This document shows positions 31,529 to 39,753 of a DNA stretch of 45,518 nt, in pieces. The notes under the pieces are model-generated. The model had not been told where the DNA came from. It ran no database searches and saw only the letters and a program-made list of their open reading frames with translations. The stretch is from positions 1-45,518 of the forward strand of contig CALXFQ010000007.1 in the NCBI GenBank assembly GCA_944387625.1. The letters run 5' to 3'. The position numbers and the translations under genes were made by a program. This DNA comes from an uncultured Oscillospiraceae bacterium. Its GTDB lineage: Bacteria; Bacillota; Clostridia; Oscillospirales; Oscillospiraceae. Within the stretch, counting starts at the first letter, position 1; each line of letters starts with the position of its first letter.

Positions 31529-32987
31529 ACTGCTGGCAAGGATCTCTTATACGGCGATCAGCGGATCTGTGGACAAGGAGATCTTGGCCCTCACCGCCGA
31601 CTCCCGAAAGATCACACCGGGGACGCTGTTCGTGTGCATCAAGGGCTTTAACAGCGACGGTCACCGCTACATCCCGGATGCCCTTCGGGGCGGCGCCGTG
31701 GCCCTTCTGGTGGAGGACCTGCCGGATACGCCGGTGGACGCCACCGTGATCCAGGTGCCGGATACCCGGGAGGCCCTGGCCCTGTTGGCATCCGCCTGGT
31801 TCGCCGATCCTGCCAGGAAGCTGGAGATCATCGGCATCACCGGCACCAAGGGAAAGACCACCACCGCCCACATGATCAGGAAGATCCTGGAGATGGACGG
31901 ACGGAAGGTGGGCATGATCGGCACTTTGGGGGCCTATATAGGAGATACCCATATCCCTACCCGGAACACCACCCCCGGCCCTTATGAGCTGCATGAGATG
32001 TTCCATCAGATGGTCCAGGCGGGCTGTACCCATGTGGTGATGGAGGTATCCTCCCAGGCCATGAAGCATAAGCGGATCGCCGGGATCGAGTTCGCCGTGG
32101 GGATCTTCCTGAACATCTCCCCGGACCATATCGGGGCAGGGGAGCACGCGGATTTTGAGGAGTACGCCCAGTGTAAGCAGGCCATGTTCCATCAGACCCG
32201 GTACACCATCGCCAATATGGACGATCCCCTCTGGCGGCAGATCACCGCTCCTGCCGGACAGGTCTTCACCATCTCCTGCAAGCAGGAGGCAGACCTCTAC
32301 GCGGAAAAGATCCACGATCTGTGGGAGCGGGGGTTCCTGGGGGTGGAGTTCCAGGTGGCAGGGAAGGTGACCGGCAGCTTCCGGCTGAACATGCCCGGCC
32401 GGTTCAATGTGGAGAACGCCCTGGCCGCGATCGCGGTGGCGGACCGCTATGCGGTGGCCCGGCAGTCGATCGCCGAAGCGCTGGAAACGGTGTGTGTGAA
32501 GGGCCGGATGCAGCTGCTGCCCCAGGCCGCGCACTGCTCCACCTTCGTGATCGACTATGCCCACAACGCGATCAGCATGGAAAACTCCCTGACCACCCTG
32601 AAAGACTACCATCCCAAGCGGCTGATCTGCCTGTTCGGCGGCGGCGGCAACAAGCCCAAGCAGCGCCGCTACGATATGGGGCTGATCGCCGGGAAATACG
32701 CGGACCTGACCATATTGACCATGGACAACCCCCGGTATGAAACGGTGGAGCAGATCAACCAGGACATCATCAGGGGCCTGGAGGTCTACCATGGCAAGTA
32801 TGAGCAGATCACGGACCGCAAGGAAGCGATCGAATACCTGATCGACACCTGCGGCCCTGAGGACATCGTGGCCCTGATCGGCAAGGGCCATGAGGAATAC
32901 CAGGAGGTCCAGGGCGTGAAGTATTATTTCTCCGAGGAAAAGATCGTGGAAGAATACATCGCCCAGAAGCAGACCCTGCCGGTGTGA
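31515..32987 (+). CDS. murE: UDP-MurNAc-tripeptide synthetase MurE
   Basis: Cytosolic ATP-dependent ligase adding the third stem-peptide residue to UDP-MurNAc-L-Ala-D-Glu. The 490 residues show the Mur-ligase P-loop GITGTKGKTTT (about 108-118), the MEVSSQA stretch and the DNPR motif (TMDNPRYET), which in known MurE enzymes binds meso-diaminopimelate rather than lysine. The dapF neighbour supports that. ATG at 31515 fits GGGAGA with about nine bases spacing; an in-frame TTG at 31509 is less likely. It ends at the terminator 32997-33030. Confidence 0.96.
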   Translation: MKLSELLARISYTAISGSVDKEILALTADSRKITPGTLFVCIKGFNSDGHRYIPDALRGGAVALLVEDLPDTPVDATVIQVPDTREALALLASAWFADPARKLEIIGITGTKGKTTTAHMIRKILEMDGRKVGMIGTLGAYIGDTHIPTRNTTPGPYELHEMFHQMVQAGCTHVVMEVSSQAMKHKRIAGIEFAVGIFLNISPDHIGAGEHADFEEYAQCKQAMFHQTRYTIANMDDPLWRQITAPAGQVFTISCKQEADLYAEKIHDLWERGFLGVEFQVAGKVTGSFRLNMPGRFNVENALAAIAVADRYAVARQSIAEALETVCVKGRMQLLPQAAHCSTFVIDYAHNAISMENSLTTLKDYHPKRLICLFGGGGNKPKQRRYDMGLIAGKYADLTILTMDNPRYETVEQINQDIIRGLEVYHGKYEQITDRKEAIEYLIDTCGPEDIVALIGKGHEEYQEVQGVKYYFSEEKIVEEYIAQKQTLPV

Positions 32988-32996
32988 TCCGGACAC

Positions 32997-33030
32997 GACC
33001 ACGCAGCCGAACAGGGCTGTGTGGTCTTTT
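32997..33030 (+). terminator. Intrinsic terminator after murE
   Basis: GACCACGCAGCC (32997-33008) pairs with GGCTGTGTGGTC (33015-33026), with one G-U pair, followed by TTTT. Confidence 0.9.
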
Positions 33031-33054
33031 CATAATGGCAAAGGAGGAGGGGAC

Positions 33055-33594
33055 ATGATCGTCCTGATCTGCGGCGCTTCCCACACCGGGAAGACCCTGC
33101 TGGCCCAGAAGTTGCTTGAAAGATACCACTGGCCCTATCTGTCCATCGACCACCTGAAGATGGGCCTGATCCGCAGCGGCCAGACCACGCTCACCCCTGA
33201 GGACGATGACCTTCTCCAGGGATACCTTTGGCCGATCGTTCGGGAGATCGTCAAGACCGCCATTGAAAACGGTCAAGATCTGGTGGTGGAGGGCTGTTAC
33301 ATCCCCCCGGACTGGAAGGACGACTTTTCAGAAGGCTATTTAGAGCATATCCGTGCCTTTTGCCTGGTGATGACGGAGCGTTATATCCACGACCATTTTG
33401 AAGACATCCTTGCCCACGCCAACGACATCGAGCGCCGTTTGGACGACAGCGCCTGTACGGTGGACAGCCTGCTGGCGGACAACGCGTACTACCGGGCGGC
33501 GTGGGAAAAACACCGGGGCGTTTGCATCCTGATCGACGACGGATACGAAGTGGATGTGGATCTGCCACAGATCCATGGACCGTCAGAACCATAG
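33055..33594 (+). CDS. P-loop kinase-like protein of unknown substrate
   Basis: A 179-residue P-loop NTPase. LICGASHTGKTLLAQKL is a Walker A motif (GxxxxGKT) at the very N-terminus, as in small-molecule kinases such as the adenylate, gluconate or 2-phosphoglycerate kinase-like group. SIDHLKMGLIRSG and LVVEGCYIPP resemble the substrate and Walker B regions of those kinases. I cannot name the substrate. ATG at 33055 has a very strong AAGGAGGAGG. It stands alone between the murE terminator and the hairpin at 33677-33720; no clear promoter of its own is visible. Confidence 0.8.
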   Translation: MIVLICGASHTGKTLLAQKLLERYHWPYLSIDHLKMGLIRSGQTTLTPEDDDLLQGYLWPIVREIVKTAIENGQDLVVEGCYIPPDWKDDFSEGYLEHIRAFCLVMTERYIHDHFEDILAHANDIERRLDDSACTVDSLLADNAYYRAAWEKHRGVCILIDDGYEVDVDLPQIHGPSEP

Positions 33595-33676
33595 AATACC
33601 ATGTCCCTGTACGGGCCGTGAGCGGAGAGATAAAGCGAGTCAGTGTCCGGGTGATGTATACCAACGATCCGCTTAG

Positions 33677-33724
33677 AACAGCGTGGCTCCTGCATCGCAC
33701 GACGCAGGAGCCACGCTGTTTTCA
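33677..33724 (+). terminator. Long hairpin terminator (17-bp perfect stem)
   Basis: Arms 33677-33693 and 33704-33720 pair perfectly over 17 bp around a ten-base loop, followed by TTTTC on the plus strand. It ends the kinase-like transcript and can also stop the opposing tRNA-Arg(CCU) transcript. The 80 bases before it (33595-33676) hold nothing I recognise. Confidence 0.85.
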
Positions 33725-33756
33725 TAAAAGGTCCATCCCTTGGGACCGGCTTTGTC

Positions 33757-33833
<77 letters not shown>

Positions 33834-33859
33834 GTATATATGGCCATCGGCACTTTGCT

Positions 33860-33888
33860 ATTGTAATGGAAAAAGCCGTCGGTGTCAA
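33860..33888 (-). promoter_or_regulatory. Consensus promoter of tRNA-Arg(CCU)
   Basis: Minus strand: TTGACA (33888-33883), 17 bp, TACAAT (33865-33860). Start near 33853, about 20 bases before the tRNA. Confidence 0.9.
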
Positions 33889-33996
33889 GGAACTGTGGCG
33901 GGAAAAAAACTTCTTGCACCGTTCTTTTTCGAGTCCGTTTTTGAGGGTATGCGCATATCATATCCGGTAGTGCTTTATCAGGAGGGAGGAAGGACC

Positions 33997-34077
33997 ATGG
34001 AACAGCAGCAGACCCAGGAGCGGGATGTGGACGATCTGATCTTTGATGGCGAGCAATGGCATCCCAGTGAGAGATGA
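33997..34077 (+). CDS. Possible 26-residue small protein
   Basis: ATG at 33997 follows a purine-rich AGGAGGGAGGAAGG, an unusually strong ribosome binding site for an intergenic stretch. The 26 residues are hydrophilic and Gln/Asp/Glu-rich (MEQQQTQERD at the start, EQWHPSER at the end), with no signal peptide or helix. It lies between the tRNA-Arg promoter and the prfB promoter. No clear promoter or family is recognised; it may be a real small protein or a chance ORF. Confidence 0.5.
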   Translation: MEQQQTQERDVDDLIFDGEQWHPSER

Positions 34078-34109
34078 CCGGCATTTACAGTAAATTTTCC
34101 AATTCTCTC

Positions 34110-34138
34110 TTTACACATGGCGGTTTATGGGCTATAAT
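34110..34138 (+). promoter_or_regulatory. Sigma-A promoter of prfB
   Basis: TTTACA (34110-34115), 17 bp, TATAAT (34133-34138). Start near 34145, 30 bases before the ATG at 34175. Confidence 0.9.
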
Positions 34139-34174
34139 ATATCGGAATGTCTAAAATACAGGGAGTTTACTGCC

Positions 34175-35302
34175 ATGAATATTGAATTTGACAGCTACAG
34201 ACAGAAATTGAATGACTGTAAGCCCGCCCTGGCCGGTCTGGCGGAGTCGCTGAACATCCAGGGGCTGGAACGGGAGCTGGAGCGGCTCCACGCCATGCAG
34301 GAGGCCCCGGGCTTCTGGGACGATCCGGAGAAGAGCCAGAAGATCGTGGTCAAGACCCGGCAGGCGGAGCAGAAGATCGAGCGTTACCGTAAGATGACCG
34401 CCGCCTGGGACGATCTGATGACCATTTGTGAGATGGCGGCGGAGGAAGATGACGACTCCATGCTGGAGGAGCTGAAGACCGGCTACGCCCAGCTGGCTGC
34501 CGAGATGGAGAACTGCCGTCTGGAGACCCTGCTCACCGGCAAGTTTGACAAGAACAACGCCATCATGAGCTTCCAGTCCGGCGCCGGCGGCACCGAGGCA
34601 CAGGACTGGTGCCAGATGCTCTATCGGATGTACACCCGCTGGGCCGAGCGCAGCGGCTTCACCTATAAGATCCTGGACTACCAGGACGGGGACGAGGCCG
34701 GGATCAAATCCGCCTCGATCATGGTGGAGGGAGAGAACGCCTATGGCTTCCTGAAGGGGGAGAACGGCGTCCACCGGCTGGTCCGGGTGTCGCCCTTTGA
34801 CGCCAACGCCCGCCGCCAGACCTCCTTCTCCGCGGTGGAGGTGATCCCTGAGATCGAGGACGACTCCGAGGACTTTGAGATCCGTCCCGAGGACTATGAG
34901 ATGCAGGTATACCGCTCCTCCGGCGCTGGCGGCCAGCACATCAACAAGACCTCCTCCGCGGTCCGTCTGATCCACAAGGCCACCGGCATCGTGGTGTCCT
35001 GCCAGACCGAGCGGAGCCAGTTCCAGAACAAGGAGACCTGTCTGCGGATGCTTCGGTCCAAGCTGGTGGAGATCCGGGAGCGGGAGCACCTGGCCACCAT
35101 CGCCGACATCAAGGGCGTCCAGCAGAAGATCGAGTGGGGCAGCCAGATCCGCAACTACGTGTTCATGCCCTACACCCTGGTGAAGGACACCCGCACCGGC
35201 TGTGAGACCAGCAACGTCAACGCCGTGATGGACGGAGCCTTGGATCCCTTTATCGAAAGCTACCTGAATTGTCTGAACACCGGCAATTGGGTGCAGAAAT
35301 AA
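34175..35302 (+). CDS. prfB: Peptide chain release factor 2
   Basis: Recognises UGA and UAA stop codons and triggers peptide release. The 375 residues carry the RF2 codon-recognition tripeptide SPF (VRVSPFDANARR) and the universal GGQ (SGAGGQHINKTSSA). ATG at 34175 sits nine bases after GGGAG. The frame is open throughout, so this gene lacks the programmed +1 frameshift with in-frame UGA near codon 25 that many bacteria use to autoregulate RF2. It has its own promoter. Confidence 0.97.
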   Translation: MNIEFDSYRQKLNDCKPALAGLAESLNIQGLERELERLHAMQEAPGFWDDPEKSQKIVVKTRQAEQKIERYRKMTAAWDDLMTICEMAAEEDDDSMLEELKTGYAQLAAEMENCRLETLLTGKFDKNNAIMSFQSGAGGTEAQDWCQMLYRMYTRWAERSGFTYKILDYQDGDEAGIKSASIMVEGENAYGFLKGENGVHRLVRVSPFDANARRQTSFSAVEVIPEIEDDSEDFEIRPEDYEMQVYRSSGAGGQHINKTSSAVRLIHKATGIVVSCQTERSQFQNKETCLRMLRSKLVEIREREHLATIADIKGVQQKIEWGSQIRNYVFMPYTLVKDTRTGCETSNVNAVMDGALDPFIESYLNCLNTGNWVQK

Positions 35303-35307
35303 ATAAA

Positions 35308-35418
35308 TTGACACTTGAAATCCGCCGAAAGCTATGGTAATATAACAAGGCTATGTGTGAGTTATCCCCGCCAGGGGACAGTTACCAATGAACCTTATCG
35401 GCGGAGGGAGGTAAAGAA
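35308..35418 (+). promoter_or_regulatory. secG promoter region and leader
   Basis: TTGACA at 35308-35313 is a perfect -35 just after prfB; the -10 is less clear (TATGGT at 35333 with 19 bp, or a TAATAT nearby). The leader contains a small hairpin TCCCC-GCCA-GGGGA (35365-35378) and the ribosome binding site GGAGGGAGG. I recognise no riboswitch class. Confidence 0.55.
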
Positions 35419-35649
35419 ATGAAGACCGTTCTGATCATTTTGGAGTGCCTGGTCAGCGTGCTGCTGATCGCCGTGGTCCTGCTGCAGTCCGGCAAGGAGT
35501 CTGGCCTGTCCAGCACCATCTCCGGCGGCAACACCGATACCTACATGGGCAAGAACAAAAACGGCACCCTGGACAAGAAGCTGGCTAACTACACCAAGTG
35601 GATCGCGCTGGTGTGGATCGTGCTGATCCTGGGCCTGCATCTGGTGTAA
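35419..35649 (+). CDS. secG: Preprotein translocase subunit SecG
   Basis: A small membrane subunit of the SecYEG channel that assists SecA-driven export. The 76 residues have two hydrophobic helices (about 3-22 and 54-75) joined by a polar loop with QSGKESGLSSTISGG, the conserved SecG motif region. The ribosome binding site GGAGGGAGG precedes the ATG. The usual Firmicute neighbours rnr and smpB do not follow; pepD does. Confidence 0.94.
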   Translation: MKTVLIILECLVSVLLIAVVLLQSGKESGLSSTISGGNTDTYMGKNKNGTLDKKLANYTKWIALVWIVLILGLHLV

Positions 35650-35663
35650 GCTCGTGACTGCTT

Positions 35664-35693
35664 CGAGACAGAGGATCACCTCTGTCTCGTTTG
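35664..35693 (+). terminator. Probable terminator after secG
   Basis: CGAGACAGAGG (35664-35674) pairs with CCTCTGTCTCG (35679-35689) around ATCA. The tail has only TTT, so efficiency is uncertain. Confidence 0.7.
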
Positions 35694-35726
35694 CCGTTAC
35701 ATGGACTTTTTCAAAGGAGCGATACG

Positions 35727-37172
35727 ATGGAAGATCTCAAGCTGGCGGGCCTGGAGCCTGCCTCGGTTTTTACCTATTTCGAGCAGATCTGCCGGATCCC
35801 CCATGGGTCCCGGAACACCAAGCAGATCTCCGACTACCTGGTGGCGTTTGCCAAGGCCCATGATATCCGATATATCCAGGACGAGCTGAACAATGTGGTG
35901 TTGTTCCAGGAAGGCACCTGCGGCTATGAAGATCACGATCCGGTGATCATCCAGGGCCATATGGACATGGTCTGTGAGAAGGAAGAGGGCTGTCCCATCG
36001 ATATGGATACCCAGGGCCTGGATGCAGATCACGACGGTGAGTGGGTCTTCGCCCACGGTACCACCCTGGGCGGCGACGACGGGATCGCCCTGGCCTATGC
36101 CCTTGCGCTGCTTGCGGACAAGTCGATCCCCCATCCGCCGCTGGAGGTGATCTTCACCGTGGACGAGGAGATCGGCATGGAGGGAGCCGCCGGGGTGGAC
36201 CTGTCCGGCCTGAAGGGCCGGACCCTGATCAACATCGACTCGGAGGAGGAGGGGATCTTCACCGTGTCCTGCGCCGGCGGCGCCCGGGCCACGATCGCGC
36301 TGTCCCTGTCCCGGCGGGCGGTGTACGGCCCGTGTGTCCGGCTGACGGTGGATGGGCTGCAAGGCGGCCACTCCGGCGTGGAGATCCATAAGAAGCGGGC
36401 CAACGCCAACAAGGTGATGGGGGAGCTTCTGAGCCGGATCCAGGCCCTGATGCCCCTGTGCCTGACCAAGCTCTCCGGCGGCAACAAAGACAACGCCATC
36501 GCCCGGTCCTGCTCTGTCACCCTGGTGGCCTTGGGCAGCCATATCGAGCGGATCAATGAGGTCACGGAAAAGCTCCAGCAGGAGATCCGGGCGCAGTACG
36601 ACGAGCCGGAGGTCCGGATCTGGGGCGACGATGTGGACGCGTTCGGGGGCAACGCCCTGTCCACCGGGGACACCGCCAAGGTGATCGCCCTGCTGTGCGC
36701 CGCCCCCAACGGGGTCCAGGCCTGGAGCCAGGACATCCCGGGCCTGGTCCAGACCAGTCTGAACCTGGGCGTGGCGAAGATGGACAAAGAGGCCTTGTCG
36801 CTGACCTTCGCCGTCCGCAGTTCGGTGAACAAGGAGAAAGAAGAGCTCCTTGCCCGCCTGCGGGAGCTGGCGGCGTTCAACGAGGCGGAGTACTCCCAGA
36901 TGGGAGAGTACCCGGCCTGGGAATACCGCAAGGAATCCCGGCTGCGGGATACCATGGTCCAGGTCTACCGGCGGCTGTTTGACCGGGAGCCTGAAGTGGT
37001 GGCGATCCACGCCGGTCTGGAGTGCGGCATCCTCAGCGACAAGTTGCCGGGGCTGGACTGCGTGTCCATCGGCCCGGATATGCAGGACATCCACACCACC
37101 CGGGAGCGGCTGAACATCGCTTCCACCCAGCGGACCTGGCAGTTCCTGTTGGAAACGCTGAAAGCCTTATGA
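35727..37172 (+). CDS. pepD: Aminoacyl-histidine dipeptidase PepD (M20 family)
   Basis: A zinc dipeptidase of clan MH, family M20, cleaving Xaa-His and other dipeptides in the cytosol. The 481 residues show the metal-ligand motifs GHMDMVCEK, TTLGGDDGIALAYALALL and VDEEIGMEGAAGVDLS (catalytic Glu plus ligand Glu), and near the end HAGLECGILSDKLPGLDCVSIGPD and DIHTTRERL, the family signature. ATG at 35727 follows AAAGGAG; an upstream in-frame start at 35691 lies in the terminator stem and is unlikely. It is separate from secG and convergent with the flippase gene. Confidence 0.95.
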   Translation: MEDLKLAGLEPASVFTYFEQICRIPHGSRNTKQISDYLVAFAKAHDIRYIQDELNNVVLFQEGTCGYEDHDPVIIQGHMDMVCEKEEGCPIDMDTQGLDADHDGEWVFAHGTTLGGDDGIALAYALALLADKSIPHPPLEVIFTVDEEIGMEGAAGVDLSGLKGRTLINIDSEEEGIFTVSCAGGARATIALSLSRRAVYGPCVRLTVDGLQGGHSGVEIHKKRANANKVMGELLSRIQALMPLCLTKLSGGNKDNAIARSCSVTLVALGSHIERINEVTEKLQQEIRAQYDEPEVRIWGDDVDAFGGNALSTGDTAKVIALLCAAPNGVQAWSQDIPGLVQTSLNLGVAKMDKEALSLTFAVRSSVNKEKEELLARLRELAAFNEAEYSQMGEYPAWEYRKESRLRDTMVQVYRRLFDREPEVVAIHAGLECGILSDKLPGLDCVSIGPDMQDIHTTRERLNIASTQRTWQFLLETLKAL

Positions 37173-37177
37173 TCTTT

Positions 37178-37197
37178 GCCCCGCCGCAAGGCGGGGC
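37178..37197. terminator. Short GC-rich hairpin between convergent pepD and flippase
   Basis: GCCCCGCC (37178-37185) pairs with GGCGGGGC (37190-37197) around GCAA. Neither strand has a proper T-run. It lies between the convergent stop codons and may serve both genes. Confidence 0.6.
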
Positions 37198-37199
37198 AT

Positions 37200-38684
37200 T
37201 CAGCGTCTTTGGACCAGCCCCCGGATCCAGCGCAGATCCTCCCGGCCGACCACCCTCAGCAGGATCAGCCCGGCGAAGAACAGCGCCAGGAAGGCCGCCA
37301 CCCGCAATACCGGATCTGCCACCCAGGAGGCAGCCCATACCGCCCCGATCGTTCCGGCAAAGACCAGGGCGGGCCGGGCAAGGGGGATGGACTGTTCGGT
37401 GACTCGCAGGAGCCTGTTCAGGCTCAGCGCGAAGTTGATCAGATGGGTCAGAAGGAAGCTGGCAAAATAGCCCTTTATCCCAAATTCCGGCAGGAGGAAG
37501 AACAGCAAGATCACATCGGCGGCAGAGGTAAAGATGTTGTAGCGAACGCTGACTTTCTGCTGGCCCAGGCCCTTGATCATGGCGTCGGTAACGATGTCGC
37601 AGTAGAGCATCACCGCCAGAGGGGCGAACCAGCGAAGGTATTCTCCCGCCTGGACGCTTCCATAGAGAAGAAGGCACAGTTCCGGCGCGATCAGGTACAG
37701 AAGTCCGCTGCAAAGAGCGCCGTAAAGCAGTGCCACCCCCAAACTGCGGTGCATAAGATAGCAGATCCGCTTTTTGCTCCCGGCGGCATTGCACTGGGCC
37801 AGTTCCGGGATCAGCAGCTCTGTCAGACCAAAGAGGAAGGCCGACGGGAACATGAGCACCGGGAACACCATCCCGCACACGGTGCCAAACAGCGCCAGCG
37901 GGTCCTGGGTCCCCCGATACAGCGCCAGACGCTTCGGGACCATCAGGTTCTCCGTGGTGTTGATCCCGGCCTTCAGATCGTCGGCAAGGGCCAGGGGGAG
38001 CGCGGTATCCGCCAAACGGTGGGCCACCCGGATCCGGGGAGAGATCTGGGGCCGTTCCCGCAGCCGCAGGAGCACCAGGCAGGACAAGGTGACCATGGCA
38101 CCGGCGGCGTTGCCCAGCACCACGGCCTCACAGGCTCTTCCGGGATCGCTCCCCGCCCAAAATGTCAGACAGATCACCGTGGCCGTCATGGCCAGAAGCT
38201 GTTCCGCCACCTCCACGATCGCCAGCGCCCCGATCCGCTGGGCGGCGGTGAAGTAGCCGGTCATCACAGCGGCCAGGCAGTTCACCGGCAGGAACACCGC
38301 CAGGAGCCGGACCGCCTGGGTGGCCTGGGCGGTACCGATCCAGTGGAGGGCGATCTTTGGCGCGAACAGATACAGCGCCACGGCCACCGCCCCGCTGAAG
38401 CAGACGCTGTAAAGCACGCACCCCGAGAGCACCCACACCACGTTCCCGGCCTTTTTCCGCCCCAGCTCCTCGGCGGTGAGATACATGGTGGCGGTACGGA
38501 TACCGGCGATCCCGGCGGTCATGGCCATGGATCCTACGGACATCACCAGCTGGAGAAGGCCGATCCCGGCGGCACCGATCCGGCCGGACAGGAACACCTG
38601 GAAGGAGGTGCCCACCAGCCGCAGCAGCAGGTTCACCCCGGTGAGCATCAGAGCGCTATAAAAGATCGGCATGGTCCGGCGCAA
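37200..38684 (-). CDS. Polysaccharide flippase / stage V sporulation protein B-like (MOP family)
   Basis: A 494-residue integral membrane protein with about 12-14 hydrophobic helices and little soluble sequence. It matches the MOP flippase superfamily (MATE, Wzx, MurJ and SpoVB groups): an N-terminal helix with SALMLTGVNLLLRLVG, and a loop LPLALADDLKAGINTTENLMVPKRL that resembles SpoVB/MurJ proteins. It likely flips a lipid-linked glycan or peptidoglycan precursor; which one is open. The start is probably TTG at 38684, about seven bases after AAGGGGGG; ATG at 38672 is too far from it. That ribosome binding site is buried in the hairpin 38691-38726. Confidence 0.85.
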   Translation of the reverse strand: MRRTMPIFYSALMLTGVNLLLRLVGTSFQVFLSGRIGAAGIGLLQLVMSVGSMAMTAGIAGIRTATMYLTAEELGRKKAGNVVWVLSGCVLYSVCFSGAVAVALYLFAPKIALHWIGTAQATQAVRLLAVFLPVNCLAAVMTGYFTAAQRIGALAIVEVAEQLLAMTATVICLTFWAGSDPGRACEAVVLGNAAGAMVTLSCLVLLRLRERPQISPRIRVAHRLADTALPLALADDLKAGINTTENLMVPKRLALYRGTQDPLALFGTVCGMVFPVLMFPSAFLFGLTELLIPELAQCNAAGSKKRICYLMHRSLGVALLYGALCSGLLYLIAPELCLLLYGSVQAGEYLRWFAPLAVMLYCDIVTDAMIKGLGQQKVSVRYNIFTSAADVILLFFLLPEFGIKGYFASFLLTHLINFALSLNRLLRVTEQSIPLARPALVFAGTIGAVWAASWVADPVLRVAAFLALFFAGLILLRVVGREDLRWIRGLVQRR

Positions 38685-38726
38685 AAAGATCCCCCCTTGT
38701 CCACGATCCTATGCGGACAAGGGGGG
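38685..38726 (-). terminator. Terminator hairpin that also masks the flippase ribosome binding site
   Basis: CCCCCCTTGTCC (38691-38702) and GGACAAGGGGGG (38715-38726) form a perfect 12-bp stem. Read on the minus strand it is followed by ATCTTTTT, a terminator shape for the DUF896 transcript. Its downstream arm contains AAGGGGGG, the only good ribosome binding site for the flippase. Confidence 0.82.
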
Positions 38727-38736
38727 AATGTATGCC

Positions 38737-38940
38737 TTACTTGTGCTCCAGCTTCCGCTTGGTGCCGTCCGGGCCTACGATGTAGGTGTTCTCCAGCTGG
38801 CCCACCAGGTTGGCTTTTACCGAGTCGATGTAGATCCGGCGCAGCCGGTCCCGTTCGGCGATCTCTTCCGGGGCAAGGCCCTCTGTTTTGGCCTTTTTCG
38901 CCAGCACATTGATCCGGGCGATCAGTTCGTCCATGTTCAT
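38737..38940 (-). CDS. DUF896 (UPF0291, YnzC-like) protein
   Basis: A 67-residue cytosolic helical protein of the DUF896 family. MNMDELIARINVLAKKAK and the following GLAPEEIAERDRLRRIYID are the family's two-helix signature; the C-terminal half (VGPDGTKRKLEH) is also typical. In Bacillus the family includes YnzC; its function is not established. The ribosome binding site AAGGAGG is strong. It lies 11 bases after ylmH on the same transcript. Confidence 0.93.
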   Translation of the reverse strand: MNMDELIARINVLAKKAKTEGLAPEEIAERDRLRRIYIDSVKANLVGQLENTYIVGPDGTKRKLEHK

Positions 38941-38951
38941 AGTGGTCCTCC

Positions 38952-39737
38952 TTATACATAGCGGTGGATCTCCACCGAGATCCGGCCTTTTTTCGTCTGG
39001 CCGCCCACGCTGTGGAGCAGTATTTTTCCCAAGCCCCGGACGGAGATCTTCATCCCCTGGGCTACGGTCTTGTCCGGCTTGGTACAGGGTAGACCGTCGA
39101 TCGATGCTCTGCCCTCGGTGACGTATTTGGCCGCCAGGCTTCGCCCGATCCGAAAGCCGGAAGCGATCGCGGCGTCCAGCCGGAGGGAGGAGATGGTGTC
39201 CCGGATCTGCCGGACCTGGGCCTCCGGCGGAACAAGCTCTGCCAGAGGGATTTGGGTCAGCCGGACCTTCACCCGGCCTGCCCCGGTAAACTCCTGCAAC
39301 AGGAACGGGGCGATCTGCTTCGTTACCAGAAAATCACAACGGCCCTGGCTTACCAGGATATCCCCCACGCTCTCCCGGCTGATCCCGGCGCCCATCAGCG
39401 CCCCTAAAAAATCCCGGTGGGTCAGCACATCCCCCTGATAGAACGCCGCCTGCAGGCAGACCACCGGGCTGTGGTCGTCGTACAGGGCGCGCTCTTCCAG
39501 GTATTCCGGCAGGTAGCACAGCATCCGCCGCTCGGCGTCAGGATAGCCGCCGAAGAAGCACAGCCCCGGCACCTGACCAAAAAGATACCTGCACAGCTCC
39601 TGCTCCCGGGGGGAGAGGAAGCCGGTATTGCCTGGGATCTGCCGCCGGAGGGCGGCGTCGATCTTCTCATACACTTTGGAAAGCAAGATCCGCTCCTGGG
39701 GATCTTGCGTGATCTTGTCGATATTCATTCGGTCCAT
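38952..39737 (-). CDS. YlmH-like S4 RNA-binding protein
   Basis: A 261-residue protein with an N-terminal YlmH-type region (about 20-180) and a C-terminal S4 RNA-binding domain (about 183-245, RLDAAIASGFRIGRSLAAKYV). In other Firmicutes YlmH lies in the division gene cluster and binds ribosomal particles or stalled nascent-chain complexes. Here it is away from sepF or divIVA. The start is uncertain: ATG at 39737 (weak GGTGA) is chosen, and ATG at 39728 is possible; upstream in-frame starts precede the promoter's -10. Confidence 0.88.
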   Translation of the reverse strand: MDRMNIDKITQDPQERILLSKVYEKIDAALRRQIPGNTGFLSPREQELCRYLFGQVPGLCFFGGYPDAERRMLCYLPEYLEERALYDDHSPVVCLQAAFYQGDVLTHRDFLGALMGAGISRESVGDILVSQGRCDFLVTKQIAPFLLQEFTGAGRVKVRLTQIPLAELVPPEAQVRQIRDTISSLRLDAAIASGFRIGRSLAAKYVTEGRASIDGLPCTKPDKTVAQGMKISVRGLGKILLHSVGGQTKKGRISVEIHRYV

Positions 39738-39753
39738 GTTATCACCATGCGCT

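Noticed and set aside
35388..35414. Eight-codon leader peptide MNLIGGGR before secG
   Set aside because: Its end is made of the secG ribosome binding site itself and it lacks a site of its own; probably chance.
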